NCBI RefSeq assembly: GCF_003060885.1
Contig: NZ_QAIG01000013.1
Span: 172,989-236,988 of the forward strand
Direction of reading: 5' to 3'
From: Pseudomonas sp. HMWF032
GTDB taxonomy: Bacteria; Pseudomonadota; Gammaproteobacteria; Pseudomonadales; Pseudomonadaceae
DNA length: 64,000 nucleotides
Below the pieces are notes generated by a model. That model searched no databases and was not told where the DNA came from. It saw only the letters and a list, made by a program, of their open reading frames with translations. The position numbers were made by a program, and so were the translations under genes. This document shows positions 7,156-15,177 of the stretch, one piece after another; position 1 is the stretch's first letter, and each line of letters begins with the position of its first letter.

Positions 7156-7908
7156 ATGCAGAACTATAAGAAGATCCTGCTGGCCGCGGCCGCCACTCTG
7201 GCCTTCGGCACCAGCGCCGTCGCTGCTGACAAACTGAAACTGGGCACCGAGGGCGCGTACCCACCCTTCAATCTGATTGACGCCAGCGGCCAGGTCGGTG
7301 GTTTCGATGTAGAAATCGGCAAAGCGCTGTGCGCCAAGATGAAGGTCGAGTGCGAAGTGGTCACCTCCGACTGGGACGGCATCATCCCGGCGTTGAACGC
7401 GAAGAAATTCGACTTCCTGATCGCGTCCATGTCGATCACCGAAGAGCGCCAGGCCGCCGTTGACTTCACCTCGCCTTACTACACCAACAAGCTGCAGTTC
7501 ATCGCGCCCAAAGGCGGCGATTTCAAAACCGATAAAGCCAGCCTGAAAGGCAAGGTTATTGGCGCACAGCGTGCGACCATCGCCGGCACCTGGTTGGAAG
7601 ACAACCTCAACGGCGTGGTTGATATCAAACTGTACGACACCCAGGAAAACGCCTACCTCGATCTGTCGTCGGGCCGCCTGGATGGCGTACTGGCTGACAC
7701 CTTCGTCAACTGGGAATGGCTGAAGAGTGATGCCGGTAAAGGCTTCGAATTCAAGGGTGATCCGGTATTCGACAACGACAAGATCGGTATCGCCGTGCGC
7801 AAGGGCGACGCCCTGCGTGACAAGCTGAACGCCGCCCTGGCCGAGATCGTGGCTGACGGTACCTACAAGAAGATCAACGACAAGTACTTCCCGTTCAGCA
7901 TCTACTAA
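7156..7908 (+). CDS. Periplasmic polar (probably cationic) amino-acid binding protein
   Basis: A 250-residue solute-binding protein with a Sec signal peptide (residues 1-23, cut after AVAA) and the family opening LKLGTEGAYPPFN, followed by GFDVEIGKALC and ASMSITEERQAAVDFT. The overall sequence is of the LAO/HisJ type, which suggests lysine, arginine, ornithine or histidine as ligand, but specificity is inferred. The ATG at 7156 begins a good signal peptide 19 bases after the ATPase stop. A strong hairpin follows the gene (7921-7942). Confidence 0.94.
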   Translation: MQNYKKILLAAAATLAFGTSAVAADKLKLGTEGAYPPFNLIDASGQVGGFDVEIGKALCAKMKVECEVVTSDWDGIIPALNAKKFDFLIASMSITEERQAAVDFTSPYYTNKLQFIAPKGGDFKTDKASLKGKVIGAQRATIAGTWLEDNLNGVVDIKLYDTQENAYLDLSSGRLDGVLADTFVNWEWLKSDAGKGFEFKGDPVFDNDKIGIAVRKGDALRDKLNAALAEIVADGTYKKINDKYFPFSIY

Positions 7909-7920
7909 GCTGCCGGCACT

Positions 7921-7942
7921 GCGCCGCCCTCCAGGGCGGCGC
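7921..7942 (+). promoter_or_regulatory. Intercistronic hairpin after the binding-protein gene
   Basis: GCGCCGCCCT at 7921-7930 pairs with AGGGCGGCGC at 7933-7942. There is no T run. Such hairpins after binding-protein genes usually stabilise the upstream mRNA or limit read-through, raising binding protein over permease. Confidence 0.65.
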
Positions 7943-7958
7943 AGGCTTCTGAGCCTCT

Positions 7959-8654
7959 ATGAATTTCGACCTCTACGGATTCGGCCCGGCCCTGGCTGCT
8001 GGCACCCTGATGACCATCAAGCTGGCGCTCAGCGCGCTGTGCCTGGGTTTGGTGCTTGGCCTACTCGGTGCCCTTGCCAAGACTTCTCCGTACAAGCCGC
8101 TGCAGTGGCTTGGCGGTACTTATTCAACCATCGTGCGCGGGATTCCCGAGCTGCTCTGGGTGTTGCTGATCTATTTCGGCACCGTGCAACTGATGCGCAA
8201 CCTGGCGGACCTGCTCGGCATCGAAAGCCTTGAGCTGAATGCCTTTGTCGCCGGCACCATCGCCCTCGGCATCTGCTTCGGCGCGTATGCCACCGAAGTG
8301 TTTCGCGGCGCCATACTGGCCATACCCAAAGGCCATCGCGAAGCCGGCCAGGCGCTGGGCATGTCCAAGCCACGAATCTTCTGGCGGCTGATCCTGCCGC
8401 AGATGTGGCGCATCGCCCTGCCCGGCCTGGGCAACCTGTTTATGATCCTGATGAAGGACACTGCACTGGTCTCGGTGATCGGCCTGGAAGAGATCATGCG
8501 CCGCTCACAAATCGCCGTGACTGCAAGCAAGGAACCCTTCACCTTCTATATGGTGGCGGCCTTTATCTACCTGGGCCTGACCGTACTGGCGATGATCGGC
8601 ATGCACTTCCTCGAAAAACGTGCCAGCCGTGGCTTTATCAGGAGTGCCTCATGA
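7959..8654 (+). CDS. Amino-acid ABC transporter permease (HisQ-type)
   Basis: A 231-residue inner-membrane permease of the His/Glu/Gln/Arg family with about five membrane segments, starting near residue 15 (LMTIKLALSALCLGLVLGLL). The EAA loop is seen in HREAGQALGMSKPRIFWRLILPQ (about residues 127-150), which contacts the ATPase. It lies 50 bases after the binding-protein gene and overlaps the second permease by ATGA, so the two are probably translated together as a heterodimer. Confidence 0.94.
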   Translation: MNFDLYGFGPALAAGTLMTIKLALSALCLGLVLGLLGALAKTSPYKPLQWLGGTYSTIVRGIPELLWVLLIYFGTVQLMRNLADLLGIESLELNAFVAGTIALGICFGAYATEVFRGAILAIPKGHREAGQALGMSKPRIFWRLILPQMWRIALPGLGNLFMILMKDTALVSVIGLEEIMRRSQIAVTASKEPFTFYMVAAFIYLGLTVLAMIGMHFLEKRASRGFIRSAS

Positions 8655-9340
8655 ACTGGGAAGTGATCATCAAGTGGCTGCCACGCCTGTCAGAAGGCGC
8701 CTTGCTGACCTTGGAACTAGTAGCCATCGCCGTTATCGCCGGACTCATCCTGGCGCTACCGATGGGCATCGCACGCGCCTCACGGCACTGGTATGTGCGC
8801 GCCCTGCCTTACGGCTATATCTTCTTCTTCCGCGGCACACCATTGCTGGTGCAACTGTTCCTGGTTTATTACGGCCTGGCGCAATTTGATGCAGTACGCC
8901 AAGGTCCACTCTGGCCCTACCTGCGCGACCCTTACTGGTGCGCCGTCCTGACCATGACCATGCACACTGCGGCCTATATCGCCGAGATTCTGCGTGGCGC
9001 GATCCAGGCAGTGCCACCGGGCGAGATCGAAGCAGCGCGCGCACTGGGCATGTCGAGAGCCCAGGCAATGCTGTACATCATCCTGCCACGCGCCGCGCGC
9101 ATCGGCCTGCCCGCTTACAGCAATGAAGTGATCCTGATGCTCAAGGCCAGCGCGCTGGCCAGCACCGTGACCCTGCTGGAGCTGACCGGCATGGCCCGCA
9201 CGATCATTGCCCGCACCTACCTGCCCGTGGAGATATTCTTCGCGGCCGGAATGTTCTACCTGCTGATCGCCTTCCTGCTGGTGCGCGGGTTCAAGCTGCT
9301 GGAGCGCTGGCTGCGCGTCGACGCCTGCCAGGGCCGTTGA
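8651..9340 (+). CDS. Amino-acid ABC transporter permease (HisM-type)
   Basis: A 229-residue second permease. The ATG at 8651 overlaps the previous stop (ATGA) and has AGGAG five bases upstream. Features are IFFFRGTPLLVQLFLVYYG in the first half and the EAA loop EIEAARALGMSRAQAMLYII (about residues 125-145). It should pair with the first permease and the ATPase at 6363. A weak hairpin terminator follows. Confidence 0.94.
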   Translation: MNWEVIIKWLPRLSEGALLTLELVAIAVIAGLILALPMGIARASRHWYVRALPYGYIFFFRGTPLLVQLFLVYYGLAQFDAVRQGPLWPYLRDPYWCAVLTMTMHTAAYIAEILRGAIQAVPPGEIEAARALGMSRAQAMLYIILPRAARIGLPAYSNEVILMLKASALASTVTLLELTGMARTIIARTYLPVEIFFAAGMFYLLIAFLLVRGFKLLERWLRVDACQGR

Positions 9341-9343
9341 TTA

Positions 9344-9365
9344 CCCGAGGGCCTAGCCCCTCGGG
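9344..9365 (+). terminator. Weak hairpin after the ABC transporter operon
   Basis: CCCGAGGG (9344-9351) pairs with CCCTCGGG (9358-9365) around a six-base loop. No T run follows, so termination would be partial and the methyltransferase may be co-transcribed. Confidence 0.45.
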
Positions 9366-9376
9366 CGGTATTGCTC

Positions 9377-10651
9377 ATGCCAGCCTCATCAAGCCCCGCA
9401 GCCCTGCAAAACGCTGACCTGCAGCAGCGCTTCAACGTACTTGATCGTTTTCTGGTCGAGCACCAGGCACTCTGGCGACCACGACCGTTCGTGTACCACA
9501 CCGGCCTGCCGTGGGAAGCTGAATACCCGCAACTGGCCACCTGGCTCAGGACGCAAAGCCTGGAGCATGCAGAAGCTGCACATAATCAGCCGCATCGGTT
9601 ACCCGCACCCGCGCCATTCCCGCAACTGGCCGCCCAGGCTCACATGCTAAGCCTGATCGGTGAACTACCTCGACAACCAGGCACCGCTCTGCCCCCACGC
9701 CTTAGCAATGATGTGCCGGGACGCAAGTGGCAGCAGATCGACGCCTTCGCCCGCAGCCTGAGCTTTACCCACGCGCCGCAGCACTGGCTGGACTGGTGTG
9801 CCGGCAAGGGCCACCTCGGACGCCGGCTGGCGCACGACGGCGGCACCCTGACCTGCCTGGAATACGACGCACACCTGGTCAACAGCGGCCAGTTGCTCAG
9901 CCAGAAGCTCGGCATCAGCGCCGCCCATATTCAACAGGATGTACTGGCTGAGAATGCTGCCAGACGCTTGCAGGCACACCACTGCCCGGTGGCACTGCAC
10001 GCCTGTGGTGAACTGCATATACGCCTGCTGCAACTCGCCAGCCAGATTGGCTGCCAGCAACTGGCCTTCGCCCCCTGCTGCTATAACCGTATCAACGGCA
10101 CCCACTACCAGGCATTGTCCGCAAACGCCCAGGCATCCGCGCTGAAGCTGTCCATCGATGACCTCGGCTTACCCATGAGTGAAACCGTCACAGCTGGCGC
10201 CCGTATACGTCGTCAGCGCGACCAATCCATGGCCCGCCGCCTGGCCTTCGACATACTGCAACGCCAACTCCGCGGTATCGACAAATATCTACCTACGCCC
10301 TCCGTGCCGGCTGCCTGGCTGGACAAACCCTTTGCTGATTACTGCCGCGACCTTGCCACACTGAAACAGCTGCCGGCACCAAAACGAGATGACTGGCCGC
10401 ACCTGGAGCAACAAGGCTGGCAACGCTTGGCCGAAGTACGCAACCTGGAACTCTTACGCGGATTATTCCGTCGCCCACTGGAACTCTGGCTGCTGCTAGA
10501 TCGCGCACTGTTTCTTCAGGAGCAGGGCTATAACGTGCGCCTGGGCACCTTCTGCGCAACCGAGCAAAGCCCGCGAAACCTGCTGTTACTGGCCGAACAC
10601 CAACATCAGTTGCCCACAGCTTCTGTGGATAACTCTGTTGACAGATTCTGA
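9377..10651 (+). CDS. SAM-dependent methyltransferase-like protein
   Basis: A 424-residue protein. Residues about 125-210 carry a Rossmann methyltransferase core: WLDWCAGKGHLGRRLA (motif I), then TCLEYDAHLV and VALHACGEL, followed by FAPCCYN. This matches the Methyltransf_32-like proteins whose substrate is mostly unknown. The C-terminal half is helical. ATG 9377 is preferred over TTG 9371. It follows the ABC operon by 36 bases, as PA5156 follows PA5155 in my memory of PAO1. The end of the gene contains a perfect DnaA-box sequence (10625-10633). Confidence 0.8.
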   Translation: MPASSSPAALQNADLQQRFNVLDRFLVEHQALWRPRPFVYHTGLPWEAEYPQLATWLRTQSLEHAEAAHNQPHRLPAPAPFPQLAAQAHMLSLIGELPRQPGTALPPRLSNDVPGRKWQQIDAFARSLSFTHAPQHWLDWCAGKGHLGRRLAHDGGTLTCLEYDAHLVNSGQLLSQKLGISAAHIQQDVLAENAARRLQAHHCPVALHACGELHIRLLQLASQIGCQQLAFAPCCYNRINGTHYQALSANAQASALKLSIDDLGLPMSETVTAGARIRRQRDQSMARRLAFDILQRQLRGIDKYLPTPSVPAAWLDKPFADYCRDLATLKQLPAPKRDDWPHLEQQGWQRLAEVRNLELLRGLFRRPLELWLLLDRALFLQEQGYNVRLGTFCATEQSPRNLLLLAEHQHQLPTASVDNSVDRF

Positions 10652-10858
10652 GCAAATCACGCAAACGCTCGCCAATTCACGCCACCAATTAACTGGACAT
10701 TTTTTGATCTAAAAAGTATTTCCTTTAAAAACATACCGTTAGCAAATACAGCGAACCAGCGCACAAAGTTTGCGCACGCTCGTACCAAATGCACTGCGTA
10801 TGTGCATAAGCCATCGCCCACTGATAACGAGGCCAACACAGAACTGCACACAGATGGC

Positions 10859-10886
10859 TTTACTCGGCCAAATGAATGGATATAAT
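10859..10886 (+). promoter_or_regulatory. Promoter of tRNA-Thr
   Basis: A consensus -10 TATAAT lies at 10881-10886, fifteen bases before the tRNA, with a weak -35 (TTTACT, 10859-10864) at 16-bp spacing. The rest of the gap from 10652 holds nothing else I recognise. Confidence 0.65.
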
Positions 10887-10900
10887 GGCGACCCTCAAAG

Positions 10901-10976
<76 letters not shown>

Positions 10977-10978
10977 TA

Positions 10979-11013
10979 TAAAAAAGCCCCGCAGCGATGC
11001 GGGGCTTTTTTTT
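10979..11013. terminator. Bidirectional terminator between tRNA-Thr and the exopolysaccharide cluster
   Basis: GCCCCGCA (10986-10993), loop GCGA, TGCGGGGC (10998-11005), then eight T's. An A run precedes the stem, so the reverse transcript also has a U tail. It can end both the tRNA transcript and the leftward polysaccharide operon. Confidence 0.9.
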
Positions 11014-11046
11014 ACACTGAATATGCTGGCTCACCGACCTCTGGAC

Positions 11047-12564
11047 TCAAACCAGTTCGGGCACCTTGGCGATCACTGGCAGTTTTAAGTAACGCATTAC
11101 ATCGGTATCGGACTTTAAGCTGTCATCCAGAAACTCTACGACAAATGCCAAGCCAACACCGCCAATCAGACCAACAACGAGCACGCCCACTAGTACCAGC
11201 CACAGCTTGGGGCTGACCGGGCGATTGCTGACAGTGGCCCAGTTAACTACCGATACATTACCAATCTTGGCGGCAGCCTGTGCCGAGAGAAATCGTGTTT
11301 CCTCGGTTTTCTCCAGGTACAGTTGACGCGTTTCTCGCAGTACTTGCAGCTGCTGGACTAAATGCTTGTATTGCGCTTCCTGGCCATTTAGGTCGTCCAT
11401 ACGCGCCCGTGTCTCCCGCTCAAGCTGCAGCCAGTTCTCCAGCGCTTGGCGATAGCCGGCAAGCAGGGCTTCATGCTGCATCAGGTCATCACGCAAGCGT
11501 GCATGCAGTGGGTTGATGCCACGCTCTGATGAGGTGTATCGCTGCCCTTCCTGACTTTTCAGCAAACGATTGATCACCGCGATTTCCTCGCGCAGGGAAC
11601 GCAGACGTGGATCATTATCAGAGAAGCGCTGCGCAATATCGGCCTCCTGGCGCTGCAAATCCGCCAGTTGCTTGCTCAGTTCACTAATGGCATATCCGTT
11701 GGACGTTTCGGCACCGCTCAACTGGGTTGTGGCAGGCACCGAGGCCAACTGCGAGCGAAGAACCTCAATCTGACGTTCGGACTGGCTAACAGAGACCTTA
11801 AAGCTGTCGATGTGCTTGCGGACTTCATTAATGCGTTCAATCTGCTGACTACGCTGCTTGTCCACGTCGACAATTTGCTTCTCGGTACGGAAACGGTTTA
11901 CCGCTTTTTCGGTTTCTGCCAGCTGACTATCAAGCTGCGTCAGCTGTTCTGTAAAGAATCCGGCCTGCTCACGCTGGTAGATCCTCACGCGCTCGGTGAG
12001 GTACTGGCGCACCAGTTCATTGACGCCTAGCATCGCCGACTCCGGCGATTTACTGCGTAGCGAAACCTCGATGATATTGGAGCTTTTTAAAGCCTGAGCA
12101 TTGAGGTCCTTCAGAAAGCGATTCACCGCCTGGCCTTCCAGGGTCCGGTCACTGGAAAGAGGAAAGAAGTAGTCCTCCAGACCGCGATAGATATCACGAC
12201 CCAATTGCAGCACCCCTTTTGGGGTATACCAGGGGTGCTCCACATCGATACCCGGAAACAGGCGCTGGGGGGTCACCTGAGACACCACTTTCTGCGCCAG
12301 GTCACCGCTGGTAAGGATGCTCGACTCTGAATGCAGTTGCTCTTCACGCACAACCGACATCATCGGCGTACGAAACTGACTGGTTGCCAGTACGGGCATG
12401 TAGATATCTTCCTGGCCGATTCTCACCAACAGACGCGCGGTGGACTCGTAGGTCGGAGCGATCAGCTTGAGACCGGCAAAGCCACCGAGTAACGCCGCCA
12501 GAAAGAAGCAACCAACAACCAACTTACGCTTGAACAAAATATTAAGAATGTCACGAATAGTCAT
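11047..12564 (-). CDS. Polysaccharide chain-length determinant (PCP, GumC/Wzz-type) without kinase domain
   Basis: A 505-residue inner-membrane co-polymerase. It has a first membrane helix (about 15-33), a large periplasmic coiled-coil region (about 34-460) containing ARLLVRIGQEDIYMPV, a second helix (WLVLVGVLVVGLIGGVGLAFV) after the proline-rich NRPVSPKLW motif, and only a short cytoplasmic tail. No tyrosine-kinase domain is fused, so it may pair with the separate ATPase-like protein at 14528-15148. It is the last gene of the leftward cluster and overlaps the glycosidase gene by ATGA. Confidence 0.88.
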   Translation of the reverse strand: MTIRDILNILFKRKLVVGCFFLAALLGGFAGLKLIAPTYESTARLLVRIGQEDIYMPVLATSQFRTPMMSVVREEQLHSESSILTSGDLAQKVVSQVTPQRLFPGIDVEHPWYTPKGVLQLGRDIYRGLEDYFFPLSSDRTLEGQAVNRFLKDLNAQALKSSNIIEVSLRSKSPESAMLGVNELVRQYLTERVRIYQREQAGFFTEQLTQLDSQLAETEKAVNRFRTEKQIVDVDKQRSQQIERINEVRKHIDSFKVSVSQSERQIEVLRSQLASVPATTQLSGAETSNGYAISELSKQLADLQRQEADIAQRFSDNDPRLRSLREEIAVINRLLKSQEGQRYTSSERGINPLHARLRDDLMQHEALLAGYRQALENWLQLERETRARMDDLNGQEAQYKHLVQQLQVLRETRQLYLEKTEETRFLSAQAAAKIGNVSVVNWATVSNRPVSPKLWLVLVGVLVVGLIGGVGLAFVVEFLDDSLKSDTDVMRYLKLPVIAKVPELV

Positions 12565-13727
12565 CGGGCATTTACCTGCATAGCTTTACGGCGGAAAACC
12601 TCGGCAGCTGGGCGCTGACTGCCATCAGCACGATATAAGCCAAAAGAACCCAGGCCATCCGGCGATGGGTAGTCTTCCAGGGCAAACCAGTAGACACGCT
12701 CTACGTTAGCCGCCAGATCACCACGCACGCCATGACCGTATGGCGCAGATGTCAGACGCTGCTGGATAAACTCCAGGGTGGCCATCAGGCGCTCACTAAG
12801 CTCCTGATCAGTGACACCCAAGCGGTGGTCAGCCACGAAATAACCTATCTCGGTAATCCATATGGGCTTATCTGGATAGCCTTTGAGGTCCATCATCAAC
12901 TGCAGATTGAAGACCTTGCCCAGATAGCCGGGATCATCGTGACTGCCCACAACGCCGAGCTCGGCATAACGTTTCACATCACGATCCATATCTTCAGGGT
13001 CGCGTATCCCGTCCCACCAATGAAACAGATAGGGGTGCACGGCCATGATGTCGAAGGTCTCGCCATAGGCAACGTCGCCCTCCCACAATTGCCAGAAGAA
13101 AATCAGATCGGACTTCGACAAGCCTGGATGTACCAGTTTGATCTGCTTACGCACACCTGCAGTCTCTTCATGCACCGCACGCATCAAGCGCACGAAAGCC
13201 GGCGCATCGGGTTTTGGCCCCCAGAACTGCTTGATATTCGGCTCGTTCCAGACTTGCCAGTAAACGATTGGGGTGAATGTTTGCGGGTAATTACCGTTCG
13301 GGCCATAGCGTTCGATGGAGGCTTTCAGGAAGCGCGCATAGTCGGCAAAAGCCGAATCTGCGGGTGCCATCTGGTAGATCTCATCAGGTTTGCTTTCTGG
13401 CCGTAGGGCCCACGCTGGCGCATAGTGGACTATCGGAAACAATTCGATCTGCTCTTCATAGGCCACCCGCACCAAAGTATCGAGCGCCTGCCAATCGTAT
13501 TGCCCTTTCACCGCCTCAACTTGACGCCACTCCCAATCCAGCCGGACCTGGCTGACACCCAACGCCCTGGCCTTCTGGAAGCGTGCACGCAAGCTGCTTT
13601 CATCGCCGGGAATCCACATGGCATTGATGCCGATGGACAATGCCTGCGCGCTAGCTACTGTGCTGCACAGCAGCACCACCAGCAGCACCAACTGACGCAA
13701 GATGCGGGCAAGAGTAGGGCTATTCAT
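12561..13727 (-). CDS. Secreted glycoside hydrolase, clan GH-A, PslG/GH39-like
   Basis: A 388-residue TIM-barrel glycosidase with a signal peptide (about residues 1-28, SAQA). The acid/base glutamate is probably E162 in WQVWNEPN and the nucleophile E293 in PIWITEIGY. HYAPAW, HPYLFHWW and a Gly-Val-Ser-Gln-Val-Arg-Leu-Asp strand fit the clan. In Psl synthesis PslG is a periplasmic hydrolase that trims or releases polymer; a similar role here is inferred from position. The start shares one base with the exporter stop (TGATG). Confidence 0.82.
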   Translation of the reverse strand: MNSPTLARILRQLVLLVVLLCSTVASAQALSIGINAMWIPGDESSLRARFQKARALGVSQVRLDWEWRQVEAVKGQYDWQALDTLVRVAYEEQIELFPIVHYAPAWALRPESKPDEIYQMAPADSAFADYARFLKASIERYGPNGNYPQTFTPIVYWQVWNEPNIKQFWGPKPDAPAFVRLMRAVHEETAGVRKQIKLVHPGLSKSDLIFFWQLWEGDVAYGETFDIMAVHPYLFHWWDGIRDPEDMDRDVKRYAELGVVGSHDDPGYLGKVFNLQLMMDLKGYPDKPIWITEIGYFVADHRLGVTDQELSERLMATLEFIQQRLTSAPYGHGVRGDLAANVERVYWFALEDYPSPDGLGSFGLYRADGSQRPAAEVFRRKAMQVNAR

Positions 13728-14485
13728 CAGTCATTGTCGTCCTTGTCATGCTCGATCACATAACTCACCCCAAAGCCCAGCTGGACACCCTTGAACAACA
13801 CCAGATCGGTGATGTACTGCTGAACCCAGCGATTGGCATTGGCAATGGGCGAGCGCGGTACATAGATAACGTCGGAAGGCGATAGCGCCACCTGCAAGTC
13901 GACCTTGCTCTGTTCGACGGCTCCATCACTGAGGTCCAGGTGATAAGGGATTGGCTCACCGTTGGGGCCTTTGCGAATCAGGATAACCGACTCCATATTG
14001 GCGGTAGGTAGCGTACCGCCAGCGCGGTAGATGGCCTGAATAACCGACATCCCACCGTCCAGTGAGACCACCTGAGGCACAGAGACCTCACCACCGACAT
14101 AAGCGCGAAAGCCTTTAAAAGATCTCGCGATCACTGCAATAGAGGGATCTTTCAAGTGCTTGGAGTACTTATCGGTCAACACAGCATCCAGCTGCTTGGG
14201 CGTCATGCCGGCGACCTTGAGCTCATCAATCAATTGCAGCGTGATGTAGCCATCAGGGCGCACTTTGATCGCTTCATTGAGCTCCTGGGTGTAGAAGAAC
14301 TTTATCTCCAGATCATCGCCAGGGCGGATCAGGTACTCGAGCTCGGGAACAACGCCATCACCGCCAACCAGAGGCAAGCCTTCAGCACCCGGCAAGTGAT
14401 TGACCTTGATCGCGCTGCAGCCTGCAGCCAATACGGCAGCCAACAACACAAGGCTGCATTTCAAGCCCATTCCCCACATAAGCAA
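13727..14485 (-). CDS. Polysaccharide export outer-membrane lipoprotein (Wza/PslD-like)
   Basis: A 252-residue lipoprotein with lipobox LAAGC (cysteine about residue 23). The Poly_export domain (about 50-135) contains YLIRPGDDLEIKFFY and VRPDGYITLQLI. An SLBB-like domain follows with VGGEVSVPQVVSLDG and ending SPSDVIYVPRSPI. The C-terminus may form the outer-membrane helix or barrel. It would export the polymer together with the chain-length protein. It is shorter than Wza (about 380 residues), like other small PslD-type exporters. Confidence 0.9.
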   Translation of the reverse strand: MLMWGMGLKCSLVLLAAVLAAGCSAIKVNHLPGAEGLPLVGGDGVVPELEYLIRPGDDLEIKFFYTQELNEAIKVRPDGYITLQLIDELKVAGMTPKQLDAVLTDKYSKHLKDPSIAVIARSFKGFRAYVGGEVSVPQVVSLDGGMSVIQAIYRAGGTLPTANMESVILIRKGPNGEPIPYHLDLSDGAVEQSKVDLQVALSPSDVIYVPRSPIANANRWVQQYITDLVLFKGVQLGFGVSYVIEHDKDDND

Positions 14486-14527
14486 CTCTTCCTTAGCAAC
14501 GTAGATCCGATGGTCTGCGGTAACGCC

Positions 14528-15148
14528 CTATAACCAGCGATACAGCCAATCCGGAATAAAATTGAGAGTCCGATTGAGCACCACCCCAAGCAGCTCACCA
14601 CCGCTTTCCTGCAAGCGCTGGCTGACATAGCGCGCGACCTGGCGACGGGTTCTGTTGGCATGAGCCACCAGCACGACGCCATCCATACAGTTGGCGGCCA
14701 CCATCGATACGGGAGAAACCGTCGGCGGAGGCATGTCCCACAACACTAGGGCAAATTGCTCGCGCAAATGGCCGAAGACCTCTTGCGTATCGTCACCGCC
14801 GAGACCGAACAAGCGCAGGCAGGTATTCAGCGACAGGCTCACTCTGGCGACCGCCTGGCCCGGAATCCGCAAGCGCTCCAAGTCGCCATCCAGACCTTCG
14901 TCATCACTCACGTCAGCACGCACTTCCACCACCAGTACCTGACCAAAGGCTGCCGCCAACTCTTCAGCCGCCTGCTGGGCAATAAACGTGGCACCGACCC
15001 GACGTGCCACACCAACAATCATCAGCTGACTGAGTTGGCGCTGGCGCGCCTCGCGCAGAACCCGAGCCATTAGCTCCTGCATGGGCAACGCCAGACGGCC
15101 ATCTCCCACTAGAGGTTGAGGTACTGCTTGAGGATTGACTGCATTCAT
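14528..15148 (-). CDS. CpsD/CapB-like ATPase with degraded P-loop
   Basis: A 206-residue protein in the position usually taken by a bacterial tyrosine kinase or its ParA-like relative. The fold pattern is present: MQELMARVLREA (EFRAL-like start), a loop at residues 45-57, LVVEVRAD, LVLWDMPPP in place of Walker B, and VVLVAHANRTRR. The loop reads VGVARRVGATFIA: the expected G-K-S/T is missing, so no lysine is available for phosphate binding. There is no tyrosine cluster at the C-terminus. It probably regulates the chain-length protein without phosphorylation. SD AAGGGA precedes the start. Confidence 0.75.
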   Translation of the reverse strand: MNAVNPQAVPQPLVGDGRLALPMQELMARVLREARQRQLSQLMIVGVARRVGATFIAQQAAEELAAAFGQVLVVEVRADVSDDEGLDGDLERLRIPGQAVARVSLSLNTCLRLFGLGGDDTQEVFGHLREQFALVLWDMPPPTVSPVSMVAANCMDGVVLVAHANRTRRQVARYVSQRLQESGGELLGVVLNRTLNFIPDWLYRWL

Positions 15149-15177
15149 ATTGCTATCCCTTGAGCTCGCTGAGGACG

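Noticed and set aside
10625..10633. Replication origin
   Set aside because: A single DnaA box inside a coding region with no AT-rich unwinding region or dnaA nearby.
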